From: Brassica napus | Taxonomy: Eukaryota; Streptophyta; Magnoliopsida; Brassicales; Brassicaceae | Assembly (NCBI RefSeq): GCF_020379485.1 | Contig: NW_026014843.1 | Span: 1 to 64,000, forward strand | Reading direction: 5' to 3' | Length of the DNA: 64,000 nucleotides | In this document: one piece after another, positions 45,120 through 56,300 of the stretch | How positions within the stretch are numbered: the first letter of the stretch is position 1 | How the letters are laid out: the number at the start of each line of letters is the position of its first letter | Position numbers and translations under genes: made by a program | Notes under the pieces: model-generated | The model's input: only the letters and a program-made list of their open reading frames with translations | Told to the model about the DNA's origin: nothing | Databases searched by the model: none

Positions 45120-45990
45120 TTGATGATCCGAAGAACACCATCTAGTCCTAGATTTTTGGGAGCTTTGTCAGCAAGATGGATCCATATACATGATCCTTTT
45201 ACCATGTTTTTTTTTCATTTTACAATTCATGTTCATCATTACCTTGTAATTAACATATTTTGTGCAATTCTATCGGCAAACAACAAATTGAATTGGGTTA
45301 AAGATTTGTTTCTTTTTGGTTCACCATATCTTCTTGTTTATGTTGCTTTTGTTTATTCTGCTCTAAATTCTTTAAATATTTTTTACCATAAAATTATTTT
45401 TCTCTAACTGATTTTTAAAACTCTATGCATTTACATTTAGAAAAGATTGACCTCTCAAGACAAAGTTCTGATTGAGGTTTGTGAGTTTATGAGGAACATA
45501 AGTGATACATTTGTTTTGATTCTTATGCTTCTATGGTTCTAGTTTGTTATATTTTGCTTCGTATGATTGTCATGTGATGTGTTTTCTTAAGCTGATTGCC
45601 CATAATGGTTTCCAATATATCATGATCTCTTTTGTCAAGTCAATTTCCTTTATAATTTATATTTTTTATTATCTTGTAGCAAACACTTTTTTTTTTGTAT
45701 TTTTCTTAGCTAGCAGCGAATTGAGTTATGGTTGAAGATTTTTCTTCATTTTAGAAAGTCAGAATCTTTATTGATAACTCTAGAGAGGTTAGTGGGAGAT
45801 GAATTTAGATATAATTAGTTTATTTTAAGAATCAAGAGATTTGTTTATTTTATAAAGAGTTCTAATGAGTTATTCATTTTTTAAAAGTTTATGAAACTAT
45901 TCTACTACAATGATTTAATAATCTTAAAGATATATGCAATATTTTGAAAGTTTTGTTTTATAAGCTAAAATGTTAAGAATTCAAGTTTCA
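45120..45990 (-). repeat. Degenerate unit of the G-patch repeat array (most distal)
   Basis: 45230-45340 shares acatattttgtgcaattct, caacaaattgaattgggtta with 46925-46990, 48115-48175 and 49510-49565. 45440-45600 matches 49705-49850 (gttctagtttgttatatttt, gattgtcatgtgatgtgttt). It is therefore another, more decayed member of the array described for 46490-49965. Confidence 0.65.
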
Positions 45991-46129
45991 ACAAAACTAG
46001 ATATTATATAGTTATAAAATTATTTAAACTCAATTTTTTGAATAACAATAAATTTTATTTGTCATTAAAGAATCGTCAAACGAATAATACGTGATTTAAT
46101 AAGAATGTTAGAGTCCATTAACCACAACA

Positions 46130-46425
46130 ACCAAATTTTAAAATTCTAACAATGATTATAAATACAGCTCCCACTAACACCTTGTTAACTTCATATTTTT
46201 TCCTGCAATTTTGCTATTAACAATGTTTTGTTGTTTACTAATCAAAATCACAAAATATTTGTCCCCACAAACTAATTGAAAGGTTGTTTATTCTTCTTCT
46301 TCTTGACATAACCAAATATTTTGTATATGTATAAATTTCTTTTGATTCCATCTTTTACACATTAGAAACCTGAAAATTAATATACCAACGTTTTTTTTTC
46401 AAATTGTCTGTTAATTAAATGGGAG
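46130..46425 (+). repeat. Array spacer, copy A
   Basis: Contains agctcccactaacaccttg, acaatgttttgttgtttact, ttgattccatctttt and ttaatataccaacgtttttt in the same order as copies at 48600-48897 and 52290-52575. It separates gene-derived parts of the array. Confidence 0.8.
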
Positions 46426-46489
46426 ACGTACTAAAAACCCATAGTCACCAACTAAAACGAAAGTCAAACAAGAAAATAGAGTTTTAATT

Positions 46490-46905
46490 ACTAAAATTGA
46501 TTTATTAAGTTTACACTTAAACATACTAATGAGTATCTCCCACATGTATATAACCGTTCCGTTGAAGGAGACATAATCTTACAATGAAAAGTGAAGGCTC
46601 TTCTGCCTTTTTCCGTTAAAATAATTATGAAGACCTTTTTGGTAAAATACATAGATAGAAAGAAAAAATAGAGAGAATAGCCATTGGCTACTGTATAAAG
46701 TGATAAATGAGGCAAATTGAGAGGTGAAATACGGTAATCCAATTCATCCATGACTTTTTCTGAGGATTTTTCCTTAGCTGCTGTTGATGATGCATGACCC
46801 TTGGCTGATGATGATTCACATTGATCCTTAGCTGGTGATGATGTATGATCCATGGTTGATGATGATGCATCACGATGGTCTCGATCATCCTTGTTCGATT
46901 CAAAT
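46490..46905 (-). pseudogene. Fragment of the array gene, N-terminal-like part
   Basis: Minus frame MDHTSSPAKDQCESSSAKGH, then TAAKEKSSEKVMDELDY, with an upstream DRDHRDASS-like part. The same Asp/His/Ser-rich peptide (ATDHILSATKDQCESVSA) is found at 48100-47950. No recognisable fold; it appears to be the leader part of the repeated gene, cut off after about 120 codons. Confidence 0.45.
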
Positions 46906-47069
46906 TATCTTATCTTTCACCATCATTTTGTAGTGAACATATTTTTTGCTTATTTATCGGCCAACAACAAATTGAGTTGTGGTTGAAGATTTTTTCTCTT
47001 TCATTCACTAAATATTTTTGTTTAAGTTTCTTCAAATTCTTTAGAGGTTTTCGTTTATGTTTCTCTCAA

Positions 47070-47190
47070 CAAGTGCGAAATCTACTAGACTAGTAACAAA
47101 ATTGATAACGCGAATCAGGGACTAAGAAACACAACAGAATGAAGAAATGTGAACTAATCCACGTGGTCAATATTATTACCTTTCAACTTG
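47070..47190 (-). other. Segment resembling MORF8-copy intron sequence
   Basis: ctctcaacaagtgcgaaatc, agtaacaaaattgata and attacctttcaacttgctct parallel the MORF8 intron 3/exon 2 border text (29480-29530, 29911-29935) and the truncated MORF8 copy (caacaagtgcaaaatctact at 37130). This suggests the array gene is chimeric and contains a piece derived from the MORF8 duplication. Confidence 0.4.
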
Positions 47191-47199
47191 CTCTGAGGA

Positions 47200-47935
47200 T
47201 TGTCCTTTATGAAAAGGATAGCACCATCCAACCAAATGTGCTTTGGTAATTGTGTAACCAAGAGATGTTCTACTATGTCATCTTTTTTTTTCCTAGGCCC
47301 TTTCCATCTTTATAATTCATATTTTTCATGAGTTTATATACAATGCCAGCAGTATCTTTCTTTGGTTTATCTTGCTCATTCTCCAAAGCATTCTCGTTTT
47401 GCAAGTTATCTATAAACTCATCAAATGTTTTTTTTTCCTCCTCTTCCAACAAATATACCACCAAAGAAGACTTCTCTTGCTCCTGCAACACCAGCTTGTT
47501 TTGGCTTTCATGTCCCCATGAAGTTACCTGGTTTTGAGTCTAACCTCCCATTACGAAATTCTCATTAGGGCTGGCCAATGGATCAAACTTCCACCTCTTC
47601 CTATGCTGCTTCTACTCTGGCTTGACTTGAACTATCTTTTTATCCTTTACTGCTTCAGTTGGAGTCATTGGTTTAACCTTCTTGAACGGTGAAGCAGCTA
47701 GAGTCATTGGTTTAACCTCCTTGAATGGTGTAAAAACTTTGGGTCTCTCCATACAAGATCTGAAATTGTGGTCAGTTGCTCCACAATTATTACAAGCATC
47801 GTAAGAACCACTAAAGAACCAACTAAACCCGTGAATCTTTCGATGAATTTCATTGATCATGGATAACTAATCGAAACCACCAATCGTAGAGAGAAGGAAA
47901 ATCACATCGACGATTCCTTGTTTCTCCTCCATGGC
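47200..47935 (-). pseudogene. Zinc-knuckle plus G-patch gene relic
   Basis: Read minus from about 47933 (MEEKQGIVDVIFLLSTIGGF): a CCHC zinc knuckle YDACNNCGATDHNFRSCMERP (about 47785-47725) of the SLU7 splicing-factor type is followed by PFKEVKPM repeats, a stop, then KRWKFDPLASPNENFVMGG and another stop. Next comes an acidic segment (LLEEEEKKTFDEFIDNLQ), the G-patch-like LMKNMNYKDGKGLGKK, and PKHIWLDGAILFIKD further on. G-patch proteins usually activate DEAH helicases in RNA processing. Several in-frame stops, including between the knuckle and the G-patch, show decay. Related pieces at 48871-49190 and 49346-49546. I cannot name the parent gene. Confidence 0.6.
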
Positions 47936-48369
47936 AGTGAAGCAGCAATTTGATGATTTTTTCTTAGTTGCTGCTGATGATGCATGGCTGATACTGATTC
48001 ACATTGATCCTTAGTTGCTGATAATATATGATCCGTGGCTGATGATGATGCATTGCGATGGTCTCGATCGTCCTTGTTCGATTCAAATTCTCTATCTTTC
48101 ATCATCATTTTGTTGTGAACATATTTTGTGTATTTCATCGGCCAACAACAAATTGAGTTGTGGTTAAAGATTTTTTCTCTTTCATTCGCCAAATCTTTTT
48201 GTTTATGTTTCTCCAAATTCTTTAAAAACTAAACTTTTTAATAACAAGGTATTTTGTAAGTTATTAAACAATCATAAAACCAAGAACACTAGATTTGATT
48301 AAGAATATTAGAATCCACAAACCAATAACACTAGAAATTAATAATTTTAACAATTACTAGAAATTCACA

Positions 48370-48597
48370 TCCCATTAACACCCCTTTAGAGCACCATTAA
48401 CCATGAGTGCTTAAGGGGTGCTTAGCATTTTTTTAATTAAAAAAAAAGAGAAGAAGAAGAAAAATGAGTGCTTAATTAGACATCACAAGCTGCTGTTGCT
48501 TGCACTGTTCACTGGTCCCACAGACACGTGACGGTCCGCGATTGATCATTATTTAAAAAAAAATTTCAGATAAAAAAAAAGTTTTTTAAGCATCCAT
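48370..48597. mobile_element. MITE-like insertion in array spacer
   Basis: Present in copy B of the spacer but absent from the equivalent place in copy C, where ctttagaatccattaacaaa is continuous (about 52127-52146). The inserted part starts gcaccattaaccatgagtgc and ends gttttttaagc, with ttaa-gcac words in inverted orientation at the ends. About 220 bp; target duplication not clear. Confidence 0.6.
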
Positions 48598-48599
48598 TA

Positions 48600-48897
48600 A
48601 CAAATAACTATCTAATTATAAAATGTTAACTATCATTATAGATATAGCTCCCACTAACCCCTTCAACTTTATATTTTGTTTTCTGCAATTTTATTATCAA
48701 CAATGTTTATGTTGTTTACTAATCAAAACCATCAAATATTTATCCCCACTAATTAATTGAAAGATTATTTCTTCTTCTTGACATAACAGAATTTATTGTA
48801 TATATAAAAAAATTATTTTTGATTCCATCTTTGATTAAAAACTAGTATAGAACGTTAGAAACCTAAAAAATTAATATACCAACGTTTTTTCTCCAAG
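48600..48897 (+). repeat. Array spacer, copy B
   Basis: Same order of words as 46130-46425 and especially close to 52297-52570 (agctcccactaaccccttca, aacaatgtttatgttg, ccccactaattaattgaaag). Copies B and C are therefore the more recent duplicates. Confidence 0.85.
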
Positions 48898-49190
48898 AAT
48901 GTCAATATTACCTTTCTTGCTGGGAGGATGGTCCTCTATAAATTGGACTGCATGATCCAACCCCATATACTTCGGTAGTTTTGTAGCCATGATAGGTTCC
49001 AATATCCCATCTTCATATTTACCTAGCCCTTTTCCATCCTTGAACCCCATCTTCTTCAAGAGTTCCAATATTGGCTGATGATGATTCACATTGATCCTTA
49101 GTTGGTGATGATGTATAATCCGTTGGCTGATGGTGATGCATCGCGATGGTCGCGATCTTCGATTCAAATTATCTATCTATCTTTCATCAT
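48871..49190 (-). pseudogene. G-patch gene relic, second copy
   Basis: Minus frame: LLKKMGFKDGKGLGKYEDGI then LEPIMATKLPKYMGLDHAVQ and FIEDHPPSKKGNI. This is the better preserved G-patch and follow-on helix-like segment, compared with LMKNMNYKDGKGLGKK and PKHIWLDGAILF at 47200-47400. It is preceded by the Asp/His-rich part fused directly (ISQRIIHHHQLRINVNHH in this frame), so the middle of the gene is deleted. Confidence 0.6.
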
Positions 49191-49219
49191 CATTTTGTAG
49201 TAAACATATTTTGTGATGT

Positions 49220-49605
49220 TCCACTATGTTATCTTCTTCTTTTTTCCTAGGCCCTTTCCATCTTTATAACCCATATTTTTCAAGAGTTTATATCCAATGC
49301 CAGAAGTATCTTTCTTTGGTTTATCTTGTTCCTTCTCCAAAGTTTTCACGTTGTGCAAGTTATCCATAACTCGAACGGTGAAGTAGTTGGATTCATTGGT
49401 TTTACCTTCTTGAACGGTGAATCAGCTGGATTCATTGGTTTAACCTCTTTGAAGGGTGAAGCAGCTTGGGGTGTCTCCATACAAGATCTGAAATCGTGGT
49501 CATTTTGTAGTGAACATATTTTGTGCATTTCATCGGCCAACAACAAATTGAGTTGTGGTTAAAGATTTTTCTCTTTCATTCGCCAAATCTTTTTGTTTAT
49601 GTTTC
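49220..49605 (-). pseudogene. G-patch gene relic, third copy
   Basis: Plus-strand words ttttcctaggccctttccat, cagaagtatctttctttggt and ccttctccaaagttttcacg match the G-patch/acidic part at 47285-47400. 49346-49546 (minus) encodes DFRSCMETPQAASPFKEVKP then AGSPFKKVKPM-like repeats, the end of the zinc knuckle and the following repeats. The knuckle and G-patch parts are brought together by deletion. Confidence 0.55.
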
Positions 49606-49608
49606 AAA

Positions 49609-49704
49609 ATGCATGGAGCACAAACATAAAAAAACACCATGCATTTATATTATAAATGCATGGAGCACAAACATCAAAAAATGGAAACACCATGCATTTA
49701 TATT
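49609..49704. repeat. Two tandem 48-bp repeats that can fold back
   Basis: Each unit has atgcatggagcacaaacat near one end and caccatgcatttatattata at the other; atgcatgg and ccatgcat are inverted, so each unit can form a hairpin. Confidence 0.8.
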
Positions 49705-49968
49705 ATAAAAGATTGACCATTCAAGACAAAGTTCTCATCGAGGTTTGTGAGTTTAGGAAGAACATAAGTGATAAATTTGTTTTGGTTCTTATACTAATAT
49801 GGTTCTAGTTTGTTATATTTTGCTTCATATGATTGTCATGTGATGTGTTTTGACAAAATTAAGAATTCAAGTTCATATAACACAAAATTTTGATAGAATT
49901 ATAGAATTGTTAAAACTCAATTTTTTTGAATAACAATGTATTTATTACGGCATTAAAAATCATCAAAC

Positions 49969-51709
49969 AGCTGGTCTTCCAAATTCCTCAATGGAGCTGG
50001 AAAGCAAGTCCTTCTCAAAGCTGTGCTGACTGCTATGCCGGCTTATGCGATGTCATGTTTCAAGTTGCCGCTATCTCTTTGTAAACAAATTCAGTCGGTG
50101 TTGACACGGTTTTGGTGGGATGTGAAACCGGAATTGAGAAAGATGAGTTGGGTGTCTTGGACGACTCTTACGCGGGCAAAGGCGGACGGAGGATTAGGAT
50201 TTCGAGACATTGAACTTTTTAATGATGCACTGTTGGGCAAGTTAGCTTGGCGAATTATGTCAAATCATGATTCCCTCCTTAGCCAGATCTTATTGGGGAA
50301 GTATTGCCAGGATACGCCTTTCCTGGAGGCTTCGATACCAGGCGCTGCATCCCATGGGTGGCGTGGGGTTATGGCAGGAAGGGAGGTCATTAAGAGGGGG
50401 CTTGGCTGGTTAATTGGCTCAGGGAAAGACATTGGAGTGTGGCAGAACCCGTGTCTCTCTCTCTCGGAACCGATGGCCCCTATGGGCCCCCTTCTCTTGA
50501 CCAACAACAACTAGTGGTGGCTGATTTAATCCTTCCACACTCCAAGGAGTGGAACCTCCAAATGATTAGAACCACCTTGCCTCAGTATGAGGACATGATT
50601 CGAGAGTTGGTTCCAAGTTGGTTGTCTTCAAAGGACGAACGGGTATGGCTGTATACGACAACAGGGGAGTACACAACGAAATCAGGCTACAAGCTCCTCT
50701 CCCAACCCCGCCAGCCGCTGGAACAGCCGTTTAATTGGATCACCAACATCTGGAAGGTAGACACCATGCCAAAAGTAAAGACTTTCCTGTGGAAGATGCA
50801 TAGCGGTGCAATATCATCAAAGGTTGATCTGGCTACAAGAGGTATTATGATAGACACGGCTTGTAAGCGGTGTGGGGAGCCTGAAACTGATCGCCATATC
50901 TTCCTTCAATGCCCCTTTGCGCGGAGAACCTGGGAACTGGTACCTTGTACTGATATGACAGCGTTTCTGATGGCCATAAACACCTCTACCTTGCTGAACC
51001 TTGGCAGAGGTCTTACTAACCTTCCGCCTTCGGGACTGGTGTGCCCCCTTTACCCGTGGGTGGTGTGGTATCTGTGGAAGGCCAGGAACAAATTGACTTT
51101 TGAGAACCAGGTGATGAAAGAGCAGGAGGTGGTCACACTAGCCCTTAGAGAGGCCCGTAATTGGCAAGCTGCTCAGTTTTTGAAGAGACCACCCGCAAAG
51201 CCGCCTCAGGCTAAGACTGCCCACCAAGACCCAGGTCGCTCTCTTGCTGGTCTGGTGTGTTTGGTAGATGCGTCTTGGCAGGCCTCCACTCGTTGTGCGG
51301 GCATGGGTTGGATCTACAAAGACTCCACATCTGGATGGTCCTCGTCCAATACTTCTAACCGCTCTCATGTTGCCTCAGCTCTAATGTCTGAAGCACTTGC
51401 GGTCAAAGCTGCTATCATCGATGCAGCATCAAGGAACTTCAAGATCCTGAGCGTGTGCTCTGACTCGAAGATTCTAATGGATTGTATCAACACACAAGGT
51501 CGCTGCCTGGAGGTCCAGGGTGTTCTCAACGACATCTCTGCTCTATGTGCACACTTTGAATCTATCTCTTTTCATTTTATTTCCCGTTCCTTTAATACTG
51601 AGGCTGATTCTCTGGCAAAGATAAGCCTACAGGATCTTGTAAGTCGCATTCATGCGAACTAAACTCTGTTTCTTGACTTTTTAATGCATGGTTTGTTCAA
51701 AAAAAAATA
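49969..51709 (+). mobile_element. 5'-truncated LINE with RT tail, zf-RVT and RNase H
   Basis: The coding part starts abruptly at SWSSKFLNGAGKQV, then AYAMSCFKLP (C-terminal part of a plant LINE reverse transcriptase region). It runs to about 50500, where a frameshift moves into the frame read from 50439. The second frame has VADLILPHSKEWN, VWLYTTTGEYTTKSGYKLL and the zf-RVT segment FLWKMHSGAISSK, CKRCGEPETDRHIFLQCPF. It ends with an RNase H domain whose acidic residues are in VDASW, MSEALAVKAAI, SDSKILMD and TEADSLAK. The stop is at 51660-51662 and a poly-A run follows at 51699-51708. Catalytic YADD-type RT motif and endonuclease are missing. It is inserted into the repeat array, whose sequence resumes at gaatgttag after the tail. 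Confidence 0.92.
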
Positions 51710-51714
51710 TGAAT

Positions 51715-52140
51715 GTTAGAATGGGTTAATGCCTTAATGGGAGTAAAATTTATGAATAGTTGGTTGATTGTAAAATCAAGAGATTTGTTAAATTTTTAAA
51801 AAAATGTAAAGAGTTTTTCATATTTAAAAAGTTTATCAAATATGCTAGTATAGTGATTTCAAAAATTTAGAGGTTATATGCAAGATTTGTGAAGTTTTGT
51901 TTCATAAGTAAAAGTGTTTAGAATTCAAATCTCAATGACACTAGATTTGATAGAATTATAGAATCATTAAAAACTAAACCTTTTAATAACAAAGTATTTT
52001 GTAAGTTATTAAACAATCATAAAACCAACAATACTAGATTTGATTAAGAATATTAGAATGCACAAACCAATAACATTAGAAATTCACATCCCATTAACAC
52101 TCTAATTCACATCCCATTAACACTCCTTTAGAATCCATTA
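51715..52140 (+). repeat. Array sequence resuming after the LINE
   Basis: gaatgttagaatgggttaat parallels aagaatgttagagtccatta near 46102. The segments from 51960 to 52090 (aaactaaaccttttaataac, aaccaacaatactagatttg) repeat 48225-48310. The LINE thus split one array unit. Confidence 0.75.
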
Positions 52141-52288
52141 ACAAATAACTATATTTTTTTTTTGATGAAAAATAATAGGTCAGAGGAATCATAGGTAATG
52201 CAAGGCTTTTTGAATGCACATGAACTATTTAAACTAGATCACGTACCAGAATATCAGCCACATTTAGTTTTGGCAACAAACAGCTATA
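52140..52288 (-). mobile_element. Short retroposon with 14-bp flanking duplication
   Basis: aacaaataactata (52140-52153) and aacaaacagctata (52275-52288) flank 121 bp that start with a poly-T run (poly-A tail on minus). Two mismatches date it as older than the one at 25530. The uninterrupted site exists in spacer copy B (aacaaataactatctaatta at 48597-48616), which confirms an insertion. Confidence 0.8.
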
Positions 52289-52289
52289 T

Positions 52290-52580
52290 AATTTTAAAAT
52301 GTTAACTATCATTATAGATATAGCTCCCACTAACCCCTTCAACTTTATATTTTGTTTTATGCAATTTTACTGTTAACAATGTTTATGTTGCTTACTAATC
52401 AAACCAAAATATTTATCCCCACTAATTAATTGAAAGATTATTTCTTATTCTTGTCATAACCGAATTTATTGTATATATATAAAAATTATTTTTGATTCCA
52501 TCTTTGATTAAAAACTATAAAACTTAGAAACCTAAAAATTAATATACCAACGTTTTTTTTCTTCAAATGGTCTCCCCCAT
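52290..52580 (+). repeat. Array spacer, copy C, abutting the IDM1 leader
   Basis: Collinear with copies A and B up to ttaatataccaacgttttttttc. Directly after it comes the IDM1 leader. In copies A and B the same end is followed instead by array-gene sequence. Confidence 0.85.
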
Positions 52581-53310
52581 TAATTAAACGGGTTCTTCCG
52601 ATCTTTTAGAAAAGCTAACAAAAACAAATCAAAGAGACAAGACAGAGTAGCAAACAAATTTGTGTTTGTGAGAGAGAGATCTAGGAGAGAGAGAGTGAGT
52701 GCAGAGAACGTGAAATTGAAAATGCGTTTCCCACTTGCTGAGAGAAGAGACAGAGAAGATTGGGGTTCGAGACTTTTCATGAGGCACTGAGATTTCTTTT
52801 CGCATTCTTTGAGGAATACAACCCCCAAATGTCAGATTCAGATTACCATTTGATCCACCTCTGATCCCTTCTTCTTCTGCATGCTCTGGTAACCTTATCC
52901 ACATTTTTCAGCTCTCTTTAGCCTTAGAAAAGCATCTCAATTTCTTGAAATCTGGTCTATGGGTTTTTGATATTTTATAAGCTTTGGTTAGAAAGATAAA
53001 GATTTGGCCTTTCTGGGTGGGTCTCTGATCTTGTCTTGTTTTGAATCTATTGCTCTTGTTTGATTCTGAGAAATTGCTTGTCGGCTCCAACCTATCTTGA
53101 AGGAAACAAAATTAACTTCTTGCTTTTTTTTATATCTCAAAAATGTAAATTTGATTCTTGTTTCATTTAACCACCTGTTGTAGTTTCCTTTTATCTTTGC
53201 TGCTAAAGTTCTGATTATGAATCTGTCACTATTACTCTCTATAATCACAGGTAACTACTACCTTCCCCCTTTGTATAAGCTGAAGTGGAACATGCAGTTA
53301 GTTTGTGAAG
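52581..53310 (+). promoter_or_regulatory. IDM1 proximal promoter and leader
   Basis: A GA-rich stretch at 52670-52700 (gagagagagatctaggag) fits a leader or core promoter. A possible leader intron ends at an acceptor (ataatcacag) at about 53250, about 60 bp before the ATG at 53311. A GTG six bases upstream of that ATG is in frame but is not a plausible start. Short minus-strand frames here are not convincing. Confidence 0.45.
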
Positions 53311-56300
53311 ATGCTTCCCGAAGCTGAGTATGAGATGTTAGAAGATGATAGCTTTGAGGGGTCATATGAAGAGCATCAGATATTCAGGGAAGTTTTCTTT
53401 GCAAGTGATTCCGCAAAGGCTACTACTGCTACTAAAAGATGTCTTGTTACTGGAGCCATTAACTTCGAGTGTGATGATTCCAGTAAGAATGTCAACTCCT
53501 CTCTGAGCTCAAACAATGACAACTCTGTGGTCACAAGTGGCCTAGAAGGTTCTGAGCCATCCTCTGCTTATAAGGATGGTTCTGAAGTTAACACAAAAGC
53601 TAAAAGAGCCAAGCTTTCTGCTAATAAGAATGTCGATGAAAAGGGATCGCCTTTTACTGATTTTGCTAGAGATATGATACCTCTCCATTTAGTCGAATCA
53701 TCTAACAAGGGCGTCTCAACGAGCTCTTATTTGCTGAAGCAAAGCACAGAAAAGGGGAAAGAAGTTTATCTGAGTGGCATTGTCTCAGCAAAGTGCCATG
53801 GAAAGGAATTAAAGGCAATTGAGTCTCCAGTTTCTCAGGAGAGCTTTGCAACCAGAGTGTTCTCTGCTACGCCTCACAGCACTGGACCACCATCTACTAA
53901 TGAGTTAAGCATGTCTAAGACTTGTCTCAAGATTGATCCTAAAGAGGACCCACGTCCTCTTCTCTACAAGTATGTTTGCAAGTTGCTTGCTTCTTCCAGA
54001 TGGAAAATCGAGAAGCGCCAAAGATCCAACAGTAAATACTCGGAAACTATATACGTATCTTCACAGGGGCGGAAGTTTCGTGAATTTGGGTCAGCTTGGA
54101 GATCACTGGGGGAGATCTTGCTAGCTGATCATAAGCTAATGGATACAGGTACTAAGAAATGGACAGGTATCAATGACTTTTGGTCTGATCTCTCGCTTAC
54201 ATTGTTGGACATTGAGGAGAACATGAAACTGTTGAATCTTGCGAACACACGGGCGCTCTGGTGGAGTACCTTGGAGCCCTTTGTGACTGCTGTCTTCGTC
54301 GATAAGAAAGTTGGTTCTTTAAGAAAAGGAAATAAAGTTGAAGTTGCAAAGAATTCAATTGTAGACAAGTTTAAGCGAGAGGATGCGACTTGTCTGAAAT
54401 TGATCTCAGGCTGTCCTGAAAGTGTGCTGACAGTATCTGAGAGCAGTCTTCTTGTTTATGACGACGAGAATGCTAACCAAGAGATTCGTTCTGATCTTGA
54501 GAGGAAAAATGCTTCTTCAAGACAAGAGAAGCAGAAGAACAGTGTTAGCAAGGTCGTTGAAGCTTCAAAACTGATAGCAGAAGGGATCCATGAGAGTCTT
54601 CTGAGGAAGAAGTCACACGGAAGATCGAAAAAAGCTCCCTTGGACCCCACTAGCCTTGAATGCCAGGATAAAGATATGGGATACATCCACGTCATCTCAG
54701 AGGAAAATGGAGATAAAAGGTTGAGGAATGATAAGATGAAGAGTTCTAAGAAGGGAAGAAGAAAGAACTGTAATCAAGACGATGTCGTTTTTAAAGCCAA
54801 AGGTAAGGATGGCTGTGGAATCAGATCAAGCCAGAAGAAGAAGAAAGCTCAGAGATCAAAAGCTAGAACCAAGAAAAAGAATAATAAGGGAGGGTGCAGG
54901 CTACTTCCTCGAAGCACGAGCAATGGGGAAAAACAATTTGGTCAAGGGAACTGGTCTGCTTCAGGTCCAAGAACTGTGTTATCATGGTTGATAGCTTCCA
55001 AAGTAATCTCTAAGGACGAAGTAATCCAGTTGCGGGATCCAGATGATGATGATACCGTTGTGAAAACAGGCATCGTGACTAAAGAGGGAGTGGTCTGCAC
55101 ATGCTGCAACAGGACTATATCGCTTTCTGAGTTCAAGAAACATGCTGGATTCGACCAGGGGTGTCCTTGTCTGAATCTGTTCATGGGATCAGGAAAGCCT
55201 TTCGCTTCGTGTCAGCTTGAAGCTTGGTATGCTGAGTATAAGGCTAGAAGAAATGGATCGAGATCAGAGGAAGGTTATGATGGTGATGATCCAAATGATG
55301 ATTCTTGTGGAATCTGTGGTGATGGAGGTGAGCTGATCTGCTGTGATAATTGTCCTTCTACCTTCCATCAGGCTTGTTTAGCAATGAAGGTAATGTGTGG
55401 TATATAAATTTACAAATAGTTTTTGTAACTTCAGTAAGTTGCATGGCATGTGAGAATGGCTGTATTACTTTTGCTCTTTGTCTATTCAGGTGCTCCCGGA
55501 AGGCAGTTGGTATTGCTCAAGCTGCACATGTTGGATATGCAGAGAGTTCGTTAGTGATAATGCTCCTGATGACCGCTCTCAGGATTTTAAGTGTACTCAG
55601 TGTGCGCATAAATGTAATGACCTCTCCCACTCGTTCACCTGTTATAAATTACATGATCCATTCTCCTTGTTTGAGTTGTCTTACATAGATGTTATCACGA
55701 TTGTTGCCACTGTTCATCAGTTTAGTTACAGTTGCAGATGTTGATTTATTTGCTAGGCTCAGCTCTTCTCAGTTTTGCTTTCTATACTCTAAATTTTTAT
55801 TGAAGTCCGGCATGGCTGATACTGTTAATGTATTTGATCAGATCATGGAGTATGTCTGCAAGAGAGAAGTAAACGCAGAGAACCATTTCCAGAAACCTAC
55901 TTTTGTGGTAAAAGTTGCGAGAAGGTAAGAGCACTCAGGCCTAGTTTATATATTTTAAAATTGATATCTTTCTCAATGTTCATGGGCTCTTTTGACATAT
56001 AACAAGAGAAGTAGTTACATCTAGCAATTTAGCAAATAACTAGTTTCTTAACAAGTTAGCTGTAATGCACAGGTGTACACTGGACTCAGTTCTCGTGTTG
56101 GGGTCATATCTTCTCCTAATGCTGATGGTTTGTCTTGGACGGTTTTGAAATGTTTTCAAGAAGATGGAAAGGCTCATTCTGCGCGAAGGTTGGCACTGAA
56201 GGCTGAATGCAACTCGAAATTAGCTGTTGCTCTATCGATTATGGAGGAGTGTTTTCTGTCTATGGTAGATGCAAGAACTGGTATTGACATGATACCTCAT

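Noticed and set aside
50023..51662. Two separate genes (RT-like and RNase H-like)
   Set aside because: They are the two halves of one LINE coding region separated by a frameshift near 50480-50505.
53305..53310. Upstream in-frame GTG as start of IDM1
   Set aside because: Plant nuclear genes start at ATG in all but rare cases; the ATG at 53311 matches the family N-terminus (ML...E-DD-x-FEGS).
55689..55928. Extended open frame across IDM1 intron 2 and exon 3
   Set aside because: The correct exon 3 is 55842-55924 in another frame, which restores the YHG...CLQ...YFCGK...CEK zinc-binding pattern.
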